The notes below the pieces were generated by a model. The model did no database searches, was not told the origin of the DNA, and worked only from the letters and a program-made list of their open reading frames with translations. A stretch of 64,000 nt of DNA from Stenogyne calaminthoides. Its lineage: Eukaryota; Streptophyta; Magnoliopsida; Lamiales; Lamiaceae. The stretch lies in contig JBBCBC010000019.1 in NCBI GenBank assembly GCA_037126765.1, positions 26,558,222 to 26,622,221 on the forward strand, read 5' to 3'. Positions 33,846-42,794 of this stretch are shown piece after piece. A program made the position numbers and the translations under genes. Position 1 is the first letter of the stretch; each line of letters starts with the position of its first letter.

Positions 33846-34771
33846 ATGTCGTAATATTTTAATCCACTGTTCAATATACTGAAAGAAAACCAACTCATCG
33901 GAGAAAACTTTGTTGATTGGAAATGAAAAATTATAATTGTCCTAACTGCACAAGAGCACAAGTGGATTCTTGACATACCAAAAATCGGGATGAGCCAACC
34001 GCCGAGTCGAAAGTCTGGGCTCGTCCGGATCACCATGCGAGAGATGTTGTCGTTGAAAATGGTGGAGGACAACCCCGTAAGGGATTACGTCCTCAAAATT
34101 AATGGCCCATCTGAACAAACTTGAGGATCTGGGTGCAGATTATGATCTAGGACCCAGATCAATTTGCTACTCCACTCTCTGCCCAAAAGATTTTTAACCA
34201 CTTTGGCTTCGCTAGTTGATTTGTTGCAAGCTTTGGTCGCGGCAGAGACATTGATGGGACACAAAACTCAAGCCTTGACGGAAAGTGGTCCATCTTCATC
34301 TTCTAGGTCAAGGGAAGGCAAGAAGAAGAAGATGACCAAAAGCCATAAGCAATCAAACTCAACTGTTGCCAAGGACAATGGTAAGATGAGGGATGCTGGT
34401 AGTGTCAATGAAATCTAGAGGGCAAGTGCTTCAACTGCGGTAAAGGACAATGGAGGTTGGCCTGTTCCAATCCCAAAAGGAATGGAAAGAAAGGTAATTC
34501 TCACACACTAGTTGTTGAAACCTGTTTGGCATCGTACACTTCTCATTCGTGGGTAGTTGATATGGAATCCACTGATCATGTTTGCTTCACGACAACTTAG
34601 TGGGAGTGAAATCCTCATCACGTTAGGCGATGCTACGAGAGTGGCAACTGAAGCAGTGGGAGATGTGCACCTGTCTTTTGGAGACAAGAAGTTAATTTTA
34701 AGAGATGTTCTTTATGTTCCTTTTTTGGAAAAAACCTTATTTCTATTTCTAAACTGTTTATCGATGGATAT
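33846..34771 (+). pseudogene. Element I gag and start of protease
   Basis: It starts at ATG 33846. UBN2-type gag blocks follow (PLFNILKENQLIGENFVDW-like near 33865-33920). The frame 34164-34418 carries LASLVDLLQALVAAETLMGHKTQALTES and a KKKKMTKSHKQ basic stretch. A degraded CCHC knuckle is at 34427-34480, followed by the protease region ILRDVLYVP at 34695-34725. Stops and shifts occur throughout. At 34771 it is cut by the LTR of element D; the remainder lies beyond D, outside the window. Confidence 0.78.
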
Positions 34772-35734
34772 TGTTGGGAGATGAATTTAATAAAGAAGTT
34801 TTGATTAGATCCCAAAAATCCTGAGTATGACATGTTCAGGATAATCTTGATAGACTGAGTCGGTTTCAAAGATAGATTGTTCGAAGTTATCTCGCACCAT
34901 GTATAGTCAACAAATATAGATCAGGTTAGATTTTGAAGACATCAAGACTCAAAGATGTCATCGAAGACATCGAAGACTCAAGATGTCATCGAAGACATCA
35001 AGACTCAAGATGTCATCGAAGACATCAAGACTCAAGATGTCATCAAGACATCAAGACTCAAGATAAGTCATCAAGACATCAAGACTCAAGATGTCATCAA
35101 GACATCAAGACTCAAGATGTCATCAAGACATCAAGACTCAAGATGTCATCAAGACATTGAAGACCCAATATGTCACTGAAGACACTGAAGACTCAGAAGA
35201 TACTGAAGACCTAGTAGTTACTAAAGACTCAGTAAGATACTAAATACTCAGTATAACCTGAATGTTCAGAGGCACTGAATATAATCTATCTGAAGACTAT
35301 AAAAACTGAGAAAAATGCAAATATTCAGAAAAGTAGATATTGCCCAAAACATTCATTTGCAGACAAAAGGAACTAAGTCTAAGTGTTGTTTAAGGTTGTC
35401 TCATTCAGAGAGATTGACCAAAAAGAGCCATTTTGTTTCTCTACATTCACTGAAGATAAGAACCAATCAGAGGAAGACAACAATGTACTTTTTCGATGAA
35501 TCGAAAAGCGATAGACCTCGAATCATGTCAAGAGTACTAAGTTCCGCATCGCAAAAAATTGGTGATTGGCTACATGACTGCATATTTCCTAAAACGTGCA
35601 AGGGAGTATTCAAACCCTAAATATAGTCGTTCATCAAACACCAGAAGAGGAAACCCTTGATACTATCTCCTCCAATGGATAGTTTTTCAAGAGTAACCTT
35701 GGTGAAGTTGCCTATAAATACTAGTGACCCTTTA
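34772..35734 (+). mobile_element. 5' LTR of element D, first part
   Basis: It starts TGTTGGGAGATGAAT and matches the 3' LTR from 55740 (about 830 bases comparable). It contains a minisatellite and, at 35712-35720, a TATA box (ctataaata). It is interrupted at 35735 by the LTR of E just downstream of the TATA box, with target duplication cttta; D resumes at 44322. Confidence 0.82.
34930..35175 (+). repeat. Minisatellite in the LTR of element D
   Basis: About nine tandem units of 25-28 bases built on gtcatcaagacatcaagactcaagat. The corresponding array in the 3' LTR (55887-56160) mixes this form with cactgaagactcagtatgt units. The two forms differ only where CTG or CAG occurs. Direct repeats without unique spacers and inside an LTR: a minisatellite, not a CRISPR array. 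Confidence 0.85.
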
Positions 35735-36593
35735 TGTTGGGAAATTTATAGTTTTGATGAAAGTTCCAAAAACACATGTAATAGGACCAATCGGACACAT
35801 TGGAGTGATGTTTATATTAACCGGCTATAGGAGATCGATTGATAATTTCAGATAGAACAACCGATGTAATAGTTAGGTCACATATTGAGGGGGAACTCAA
35901 TATGTATAGGTCAGATCTGAAGACTCAAAGAACAGCTGATATCCGACAGGCCAGAATGCTAAAGAAGAACAGAAGATCATATTGATCTGATCTAGTTAGA
36001 TATCTCAGCTGAAGTCATGAAGCTCAAACTCAGATGACTTCCGTAAGATCGGACGGAAGACCTACATCGAAGTCCGCTAGTTGAAGCTAAGTCAACCAAA
36101 GACTGAGAAGACTCCATCGTAGATCGATCGCTCAGACCGATCGTCACCACACCAGTGAAATCTGATGTTTCACCTAATCATACGTCGATGATCCGAACAA
36201 AGAAGAATGTCAAGCTTAGTTGGAAGAACATCCTTTGAAAAGTGAGTCTCGCTATCCAATAAGAACAAGACACGATGATCGAGCCTTCTTAATTCGCGGA
36301 TTTGATGCTACCTCTCTCAGAATTGGCCACAAAGTACAAATTCACGCTTTTGGGCCATGCCGCCTCGAAGCTTCGTCACATCAAGCCCCGCAAGTCTACC
36401 AAATATATTTTGAAATTCAAATTGCTCTCCAACGACTCTTTGATTTCAAGGTCTATATATATGGGATTACACTTTAGAGTGAGATAACGGAAACGTACCA
36501 ACAATCAAGAAGCTCAAGCTAATTTGATTTTCACAAGAACACGATCAAGAAGATTATTTTTATTAAGTGTTCATCCCATAAGTTCTTAGATAT
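35735..36593 (+). mobile_element. 5' LTR of element E, truncated
   Basis: TGTTGGGAAATTTATAG..., paired with 42795-43624. The copies stay collinear up to 'cataagttcttag', where this one jumps into RT coding sequence while the other continues as LTR for about 690 bases more. A TATA-like ctatatatat is at 36453-36462. Differences between the two copies fall mostly at CAG/CTG. Confidence 0.82.
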
Positions 36594-37368
36594 TTGGATT
36601 CAAGATGGATCCGGATGAGGATGGTCGAAAAAAACAAATCAGAAGGAATATAGGGCTCTCATTGGATCTCTACTATACCTGACTGCCAGCAGACCATATA
36701 ACCTTCGCAGTAGGTGTATGTGCCAGATTTCAGGCAAATCCAATGATAAGCCACCTAGAAGCAGCTAAGCGGATTCTTAAGTATCTGAAGGGGACGGTAA
36801 ATCTTGGTTTATTTTACCCATCAGATGATAATCTAGAGCTTAGTGGGTATTCTGATTCTGATTATGGAGGTTGCAAGATTGACAGAAAATCCACCTCAGG
36901 AACTTGTCAGTTCTTAGGAAGTAAAAACCGATCTCGTGGTTTTCAAAAAAGCGGAACATCGATTAAGACATCTACTACTGAAGCAGAATATATGGCTGCA
37001 GGAAGTTCGTTGTTCCTAATCGCTCGGGGCTTAATCAAGAATCTGAGGATTATAACATTGAAGCTAACAATGTACCTATTTTCTGTGACAGTAATAGTGC
37101 TATTGCAATCACTCAGAATCCCGTTCTACATACAAGATGCAAGCATGTGGATGTCAGACACCATTTTATAAGAGATCATGTTGAAAAGAAGAATATCAGA
37201 ATGGAAAAGATTCATACTGATATACAGAAAGCTGATATTCTAACCAAGCCACTAGCTGAGATCAGATTCAGAGAATTATGCAATGAGCTAGGGCTTCTGG
37301 ATCTTGGAGAAAATGCACCTAAAATGTTTGATGGAATGATCTCCAGAACCAGCTGGTTAAGAGACTAA
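36594..37368 (+). pseudogene. Element E RT C-terminus and RNase H
   Basis: It begins mid-RT (aagatggatccggatgagg, matching 50653 in D), then shows the ALIGSLLYLTASRPD-type connection near 36655-36710. RNase H follows: HLEAAKRILKYLKGT, SGYSDSDYGGCKIDRKSTSG with the first catalytic Asp, and TSTTEAEYMAAGSS with the Glu. A frameshift near 37010-37140 leads to the second frame (37147-37368): RHHFIRDHVEKKNIRMEKIHT, DILTKPLAEIRF and the stop at 37366-37368. RNase H would be complete but for the shift. Confidence 0.85.
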
Positions 37369-37952
37369 CCAGGTTGAAAGGAATCAGTTGAGTTTGGTAT
37401 CTCAACTGATCAGAAGATCAGTTAAGGAACTGATGTGAGAAATCGATCAGATTTACAAGATTATCAGGTTAAAGGAACTGATCAGATTTAAGGTTTATCA
37501 GATTAAAGGAAACGCTCACTTTTAAAAGGAATATCTGATTAAATCAGTTGGGTTATTTTACGTCTTTGTAAGTCGATTAAGCTGATATTCAACAAGCAAG
37601 ATTCACAAGTAGTATTCACAAGATTAAAGCTTGAAATCGCATAAGGATACAGGAATTTTACACAACAATGGAATAATAGAAATTTTCATTGATAAAGACC
37701 CGAAGGTCAGGTTACATTACAAGATACAAGTACAAAGGACCCGGAGGTCAATACATAAGTGATAACCAAAAACCCTAAACCTATAACCCTAAACCCTCAT
37801 CCTAACCCAAGTGGAGCAGGGAGAGAGAGAGATTTTAAATCTGATGCTCTCATTTTCCCCCACTTAACAAGGGTGAGAGAGGCTTTAAAGAAATCCTAAA
37901 GCCGCTAGCTGAAGCTAAAACCAGTGGAGCGACAGCGGCCTTGATAGGATTT
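37369..37952. other. Element E, spacer after pol
   Basis: Non-coding. 37370-37530 is rich in gatcag and aactgatcag words, with the same flavour as 38640-38900. 37770-37810 holds a short ccctaaacc/accctaaaccct run, too short for a telomere. From about 37660 to 38420 the text, read on the minus strand, looks like the 3' end and body of a small transcription unit (see the next entries). Confidence 0.4.
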
Positions 37953-38336
37953 TTAAGCCGGGAGCCCTAAGAAAGAGTCAGTGGGCTCTCCAGCTGTTAA
38001 ATGGTGAGGTGATATACGAAGATCAGTTGTTGACTGATCAAGATCGCATATCAAACTCACGTTCATTTTCAGACTAAGTCTGTTGATGGTAGTTACGTCA
38101 TAACGATAGACACACAAGGTGCATACGGTTAGGAGAAGTGTCTTCTCAGTTGCAACAGCAGGCCCGCCGCCATGGTGGTAGAGAAGCTTTGCAACAATCG
38201 TATGTGAAATCTTTGACGATGACGAAAACAGCGATAAGGGACACAGAGGGTTGATTTGAGAAGCTGAAATCATTGAAAAAGGGGTAAAGGTGTTTGCCGG
38301 AAGTTTAACCGGAAATAAGGGTTCACCAGGATACAT
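37953..38336 (-). CDS. Antisense 127-residue ORF in element E, function unknown
   Basis: I do not recognise the product. It starts MYPGEPLFPVKLP and is Ser/Leu-rich, with LFSSSSK near residue 37, a short hydrophobic segment LLLTVCTLCVYRY near residues 67-79, and no signal peptide that I can defend. The start is supported by a TATA box (minus strand, 38395-38403) about 60 bases upstream. Downstream, a 3'UTR-like stretch with an aatgaaaa signal lies near 37690-37705. It sits between pol and the sense accessory ORF and runs against both. Element D has no counterpart. It may be a small captured gene or an antisense transcript unit; coding capacity is unproven. Confidence 0.35.
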   Translation of the reverse strand: MYPGEPLFPVKLPANTFTPFSMISASQINPLCPLSLFSSSSKISHTIVAKLLYHHGGGPAVATEKTLLLTVCTLCVYRYDVTTINRLSLKMNVSLICDLDQSTTDLRISPHHLTAGEPTDSFLGLPA

Positions 38337-38394
38337 GATTCTACAAAGAAGATAAGTATGGTGAATGGGTTATGTTGTGTAAAACAATTGGTCC

Positions 38395-38403
38395 AATTTA
38401 TAG
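38395..38403 (-). promoter_or_regulatory. TATA box of the putative antisense unit
   Basis: Minus-strand ctataaatt, in a context similar to the TATA boxes of the LTRs here. A start about 30 bases downstream would leave a leader of roughly 30 bases before the ATG at 38336. Confidence 0.35.
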
Positions 38404-38579
38404 AGGCCAAGCAAGGGTGCAAATGCAAATACGAGTTCTCAAAACCTTTTAGAGAAATCTGCACCAAAAGGACAGCGTGTAGGAATCACGCGACTGATAA
38501 TTGGATAAATTTACGGCGGATTGACATATCGAAAGATTCAGACGATAATTACGCATGTCAAATCGCGCCAACTTAGGGA

Positions 38580-39250
38580 ATAGAAGCTACTATTCTAGAC
38601 TAAGTTTTGGCGGTAACACTTATTCCAAGAATTGGATTGACTTGAGAAGAATCAGATTAGGTCAACCAAAATCTGATACATACGAAGCTGATCAGATGAG
38701 GAAGATCAGTTGAGCTTGAAACTCCAACAAATCAGATACATCAGTCTATGGGAAAAACAGAAATATCAGTTGAAGGGGGAACTTCAACTGATCAAGGAGG
38801 ATCAGAAGGGAAATCAGACATATTCAAGGAAAGATCAGTTGAGCTTGAAACTTCAACAGATCAGATGCAAGTGAAGAAGATCAGCTAAAAGGATCAGTTG
38901 GGAAATTTTAAGGCTTAGGCAGAATACTAAGATCAACAAGTGAAATCAACATGGACAAGTGGTATTGACTGATTACAATATCAGTCAACCAGATACGCTT
39001 TTCTTTTCTCTTGTTCTTTGCTTATTTATCGATCTTATATCGATATTATTTGCCTTCTTGCACCCATTATCCTTGTGACGTATTCCCTCCAAATCATTTA
39101 ATGCGGACGTGGGGAACATGTATTAACTGCTATTAAACGTGCTTTTAAATCCAAAAGGTTTTAAAGACGTGTTTTTTTCCGACCCTACGATCAAAACCGC
39201 TTAACTGGAGCGTTTAATCTTTTCAAACGGTTGATCTTCCAAATCGTGTC
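38580..39250. repeat. Element E spacer with repeated GATCAG blocks and internal purine tract
   Basis: 38690-38900 repeats the block 'gatcagttgagcttgaaact(c/t)caac' with variants ('gatcagttgagcttgaaac' at 38708 and 38838, 'tcagttgaagggggaacttcaactgatca' near 38767). The last variant includes agggggaac, like the true polypurine tract, and is palindromic around it. Internal multiplied PPT-like motifs are a known Sirevirus trait. No coding frame is supported. Confidence 0.5.
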
Positions 39251-39266
39251 TTCTTTTCCTCCTCGT

Positions 39267-39276
39267 CTTTATAAAG
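39267..39276 (+). promoter_or_regulatory. TATA box upstream of the element E accessory ORF
   Basis: ctttataaag, preceded by T/C-rich sequence and followed by a leader-like, CA-rich and T-rich stretch. It suggests an internal promoter for the downstream ORF, separate from the LTR promoter. The D element has a similar promoter-like region near 51770-51900. Confidence 0.45.
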
Positions 39277-39410
39277 TTCATCAAAAAACCATACCAGAGT
39301 TTTCCATTTCACAAACTTGCGATTTATTCTCTGAAAACTCCAGATTACTTCTCTCAGATTCAAAGTGTTTTCCTAAGTTTCAAAATCATCTTTCCGAAAA
39401 ATAGAATCTG

Positions 39411-39562
39411 GTAATTTATGTTTATTTGATGTAGCTTTTTAAAATCCATTGATCTTAAGTGTTTCTATCCTGTGTTATGCTTTATTGTTGCTGAGTTTCC
39501 GCTTGTGTGATATTCTTTGTATTAATGCACAACATTTTTAACCGAATCTATCTTATCTGTAG
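39411..39562 (+). other. Possible 5'UTR intron ending at the accessory ORF start
   Basis: atctg|gtaatttatg is a good plant donor at 39411, and ttatctgtag|ATG gives an acceptor whose AG is at 39561-39562, directly before the start codon at 39563. The 152-base interval is T-rich and has a ttaat branch-like word near 39520. The acceptor could equally take a donor in the element's 5' leader, as retroviral env acceptors do. This is prediction from motifs only. Confidence 0.4.
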
Positions 39563-40435
39563 ATGATCACTCACGGTATGGGAAAAATAATGTGCAACTA
39601 TACGGAACTGGCAACAAAGATTGTGGATGATAAGTTCGTACAGTTCAATATCACTCGGGATCCGGAATCCATGGAGGTCGAGCAAATTCTTCGAAAAGCA
39701 GGCCTTGAGAAATTTTGCGCTGCTCACTGCAATCCAGTGATGCAGTATGAAGCACTAGAATTCCTAAGGAATTTAAGAGTGGATACGGATGCTCCAGGAG
39801 ACGAACTACTTTCGACAGTCACCGGCGAAGAAATCAGACTGACGAATGATGATATAACCCGTCTGTTCAGCCTACCAAAAGGACGGATCTCGCCTGCTCA
39901 TTACAGGGAGAACGAAGATGAGCTGATCAGAAAAGAGCTCTTCAGAGAGGCTGACAAACATCATACTTCAGGTTTTGTCAGGCCAATGCTCAAGAGGAAA
40001 TACCGATTGTTGTTTGACATATTGTCAAAAACAATTATGGGTATTGCATTCAGCCCAGATGCGATTACATCCGTCAAACTGTACAGCATGGCTGCAATAA
40101 TTGATGAAGCCAAGAACATCAATTGGCATGGGTTTCTGAAGGCCATTCTGCTCCAAGAACATGAGAAATTTGGAGTTGATGAATGGAGGCAGGTATATCT
40201 GAAGAAGAAGATCAGCAATCTCAACAAGGTTGCAGTTATCCTTCAAGATAAAATGCCAAAGGTCAAATGGGAACAGAATGGACTGAAGTCCTATAAGGCT
40301 TTTCTCACAGCCACTTCAGTCATCTTTGGGCCACCAGACGATGATATGCGGCCAACCCCCCCAAAGTCAAAGAAAGGGAAAGGCAAGAAGGCAACTTCTT
40401 CTGCACCAGATGCGGGGATCAGCTCAAGCTGGTGA
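39563..40435 (+). CDS. Element E accessory ORF (SIRE env-position protein, unknown function)
   Basis: A 290-residue open frame in the place where Sireviruses carry an env-like gene. I see no signal peptide and no membrane segment. Residues 50-70 (LEKFCAAHCNPVMQYEALEFL) and 90-105 (LTNDDITRLFSLPKG) are followed by 145-190 (LKRKYRLLFDILSKTIM...MAAI...NWHGFLKAIL), a block also found in element D near 52400-52570. The layout recalls the plant-specific 'putative plant transposon protein' type domain. The C-terminus is Lys/Pro-rich. Just past the stop, in another frame, lies PKKKKRKLVKAQEKRKK, a strong nuclear-localisation-type cluster, so the stop at 40433-40435 probably follows a frameshift near 40400-40430. 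Nuclear or particle role unknown. Confidence 0.6.
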   Translation: MITHGMGKIMCNYTELATKIVDDKFVQFNITRDPESMEVEQILRKAGLEKFCAAHCNPVMQYEALEFLRNLRVDTDAPGDELLSTVTGEEIRLTNDDITRLFSLPKGRISPAHYRENEDELIRKELFREADKHHTSGFVRPMLKRKYRLLFDILSKTIMGIAFSPDAITSVKLYSMAAIIDEAKNINWHGFLKAILLQEHEKFGVDEWRQVYLKKKISNLNKVAVILQDKMPKVKWEQNGLKSYKAFLTATSVIFGPPDDDMRPTPPKSKKGKGKKATSSAPDAGISSSW

Positions 40436-41514
40436 AGGACCCCCAGAAGGCCCACCAGATGCCCCCAAGAAGAAGAAAAGAAAACTGGTGAAGGCCCAGG
40501 AGAAGAGAAAGAAGGCATAGGCAAAGCCCCATGACTGATGCTAGAGGATGAGTCGATGAAGAAAGAGCCTTGTAACGATTGTTGCACCACAAAAATCGGT
40601 GAAGCATCGGGCCAGCAAAGCTTCGCCGAGAGCTCGCCAGATCATTCCGGAAAAAGCACAAAGCTAACGATCTCTTTCTCCTCGACCATAATTTGAATCA
40701 CCACTGACCACTAACAGCCGAAAGCATGTCTCTCCTATTCTCCACGCCCTTGAACCGAACCGATCGGTTCACGAACCGTAAAGCTTACCCGATGTGGAAA
40801 CCAAGCACTCGCCTACGTTGTAACCTTCAAGCAGGTTGAACCGATCACCCAACTTCGCTTACTCAAGCACAACTGTAACCTTCCACATCTCATCAAACTG
40901 AACCGACAGATAATTCTCGAGTCCGGATCAACAAAGATCATAACCGGAAATGGATCAATGCTTAATCGAAGAGAAATTGATGAGTCAGATCGAGAATCGG
41001 GTCGCCTAACCCGCCATAAGAGAAGAAGTCATGGAGATCCTCACCGAGAGATCTTCGATTAAAAAGCTTTCTCGGACTTTATAATAATTATTGAGCAGAT
41101 GGGCGGTAAGGATGAGTTTGCGGACTTCGATTTCGACATGAGGAAATCTGCTAGAGTGGGATCACCAAAAGCCGATATCTCGCTAAATCTGTCAAAGCTC
41201 GATCCACGCGAAGCTAGGGTTCTTTAACAGAAGAATCGGAAATCGCCGACAAGGCTCCCCCAAGCAGATGCCATCATGAAGGATCTGAGTCAGCTGATGA
41301 TAGTGGAGTTGGTGCCGCGGTTCATGACCAACCACCGGAGGCACAAACAATCGAACCAGATCAAGTGACACTCAACATTCCAACATCACACGCGTCACTA
41401 TCGATCAACTTCGGAGATCAAATCTTGTCTCAAAGATCTCACGAAAAGAAGAAGTTGAGGGATCGATAGTCGATCAAAGGCGATTGCCATCAAGGAAATA
41501 AAAGATGAAAGGAA
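40436..41514 (+). pseudogene. Element E accessory ORF, broken middle part
   Basis: Continuation of the accessory gene in shifting frames. It starts with the Lys-rich cluster at 40460-40518. No frame stays open for more than about 65 residues. The stretch is unusually rich in CG and in the words gaaccgatcgg and cgatc. Comparison with sister repeats suggests that many CG here stand for CAG or CTG. The original frame cannot be recovered from this sequence alone. Confidence 0.4.
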
Positions 41515-41967
41515 ATGGCTATTTCCAGATTGGGGCAATCAAAGATCAGCTTCTCCCAAATCAGGTCCATCGTGATCACCGAATCGATAAAGACCGTTGA
41601 TGCCAAACTGACTCAGGTGGAACAACAACAAGTTTCTTTTCTGATGCTCACTGACAAGCTAGAATTGACAGAAGAGAAACTTGATAAACTGATTAAAACA
41701 CTCTCTACTGCCATGGAATCTGTCAAGACTGAACTGATATCGAAGATTCAAGAGCTAACTACTCAAACTTCAGGCGTATCTGTTGCAGATCTCAACAAGG
41801 CGATCGCAGTCAACTTTGGTTCTCTGACCTCCCACCTCACTACTCTTTTTGATCAAACCAAAAAGGGAAGGATGAATGAGAAACCAATCGACACAAAGTC
41901 TTGCAGTGGACATCACAAACTTCTGACCGAGAGAGTCACAAGAAAAAACAACCCGACCGATACGTAG
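41515..41967 (+). CDS. Element E accessory gene, coiled-coil segment
   Basis: A 150-residue frame with a Leu/Ile heptad pattern between residues 25 and 115: TDKLELTEEKLDKLIKTL, ELISKIQEL and LTSHLTTLF. This indicates a coiled coil or helical rod of the kind found in the C-terminal half of the accessory protein. The N-terminal 40 residues and the C-terminal 25 (RKNNPTDT) are probably partly out of frame. D has the same arrangement in 54039-54938, with a longer coiled coil. Likely part of one protein with the 39563 ORF. Confidence 0.5.
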   Translation: MAISRLGQSKISFSQIRSIVITESIKTVDAKLTQVEQQQVSFLMLTDKLELTEEKLDKLIKTLSTAMESVKTELISKIQELTTQTSGVSVADLNKAIAVNFGSLTSHLTTLFDQTKKGRMNEKPIDTKSCSGHHKLLTERVTRKNNPTDT

Positions 41968-41992
41968 ATGGATAAGATAATCATTTGAAAAG

Positions 41993-42478
41993 ATGTCCAA
42001 AGAGCAGATAGCAGAAGAAGCCCGAAAAAGTCAAGAAGAAAGAAGGGCAGACAAAATGGCAGAGGCAGAAAATCTGAACAAGAAATTCAGATCGAGAGTG
42101 AAGAAAGGAAGGGCTGGAAAATCCGTACCAGAACCTAAGCTGCCAGCAAGAGTTGATGAGATCATCCCAAAAACTGCTGCGCATGCTAAGAAATTTGAGG
42201 AATGGAATAAGATCAGGAGTGAATGGCTTCTGGATGCCTTTGTTCTTGATCTTGTCCCACAAGAAGAATCTCCTGATGAAGAATTCCTCAACTGGTTACA
42301 AAATAAATACCCGGATTTTCTGAAGTATCTGGAAAATGAGGCCAAGCTTATCAATGCAAAAATAACTCGCCAAGAGTATGATCTGATGGAATACTCGAAG
42401 AAGGCAGATGGCTCATTTGACAGACTGGCATTTCAAAGATTCTATTTTGACATCCCCGCACGTAAGCGCAAGAAATAA
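41993..42478 (+). CDS. Element E accessory gene, C-terminal segment
   Basis: A 161-residue frame, highly charged: MSKEQIAEEARKSQEERRADK, then KFRSRVKKGRAGK, a proline-containing hinge (PEPKLPARVDE), helices containing EFLNWLQNKYPDFLKYLE, and a basic end ARKRKK at the stop. After the stop, another frame continues with QIFNVPQDQREMPEGYKP to about 42583. The equivalent C-terminal parts in D are at 55000-55500. I do not know its function; there is no enzyme motif. Confidence 0.5.
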   Translation: MSKEQIAEEARKSQEERRADKMAEAENLNKKFRSRVKKGRAGKSVPEPKLPARVDEIIPKTAAHAKKFEEWNKIRSEWLLDAFVLDLVPQEESPDEEFLNWLQNKYPDFLKYLENEAKLINAKITRQEYDLMEYSKKADGSFDRLAFQRFYFDIPARKRKK

Positions 42479-42783
42479 ATCGATCCTCGCCAGATCGATG
42501 ATGTCAAATGGAAACTTTATCAGATTTTCAACGTTCCTCAAGATCAAAGAGAGATGCCAGAAGGATACAAGCCTAAAGAGTGAAGAATCAGAAGACTACT
42601 CAGGATCAGCTGCTCTTATTTTCAAACTTTTCTGATGTAACATGTAATCATCATTCTTTAATAAGAAAAGTTTATTTTCTGATCCTAAGACAAAGTCTCA
42701 TTGTCTTCCCGATTATATGCTCTTAATCGTTTCTATTTTTTATCAATCTGATTTGGTTTCTCAAAGTGTTTTGGTTTTCATCA

Positions 42784-42794
42784 AAAGGGGAAAT
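42784..42794 (+). promoter_or_regulatory. Polypurine tract of element E
   Basis: aaaggggaaat directly before the LTR start TGTTGGG at 42795. It has the same form as the tract before the D 3' LTR and would prime plus-strand DNA synthesis. Confidence 0.75.

Noticed and set aside
34930..35175. Regular direct repeats that could suggest a CRISPR array
   Set aside because: Units are contiguous, without unique spacers, lie inside a plant LTR, and recur in the partner LTR. It is a minisatellite.
34933..35179. Overlapping 74-75-residue frames of repeated short words
   Set aside because: Both arise from the same minisatellite read in two frames.
37770..37812. Telomere-like ccctaaacc/accctaaaccct run
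   Set aside because: Only three imperfect units, within the spacer of element E. Too short for telomeric or interstitial telomere DNA; a chance or telo-box-like motif.
39563..42583. Accessory region of E as a true retroviral-type envelope gene
   Set aside because: No signal peptide, no transmembrane segment and no fusion-peptide-like stretch; charged, basic and coiled-coil features instead.
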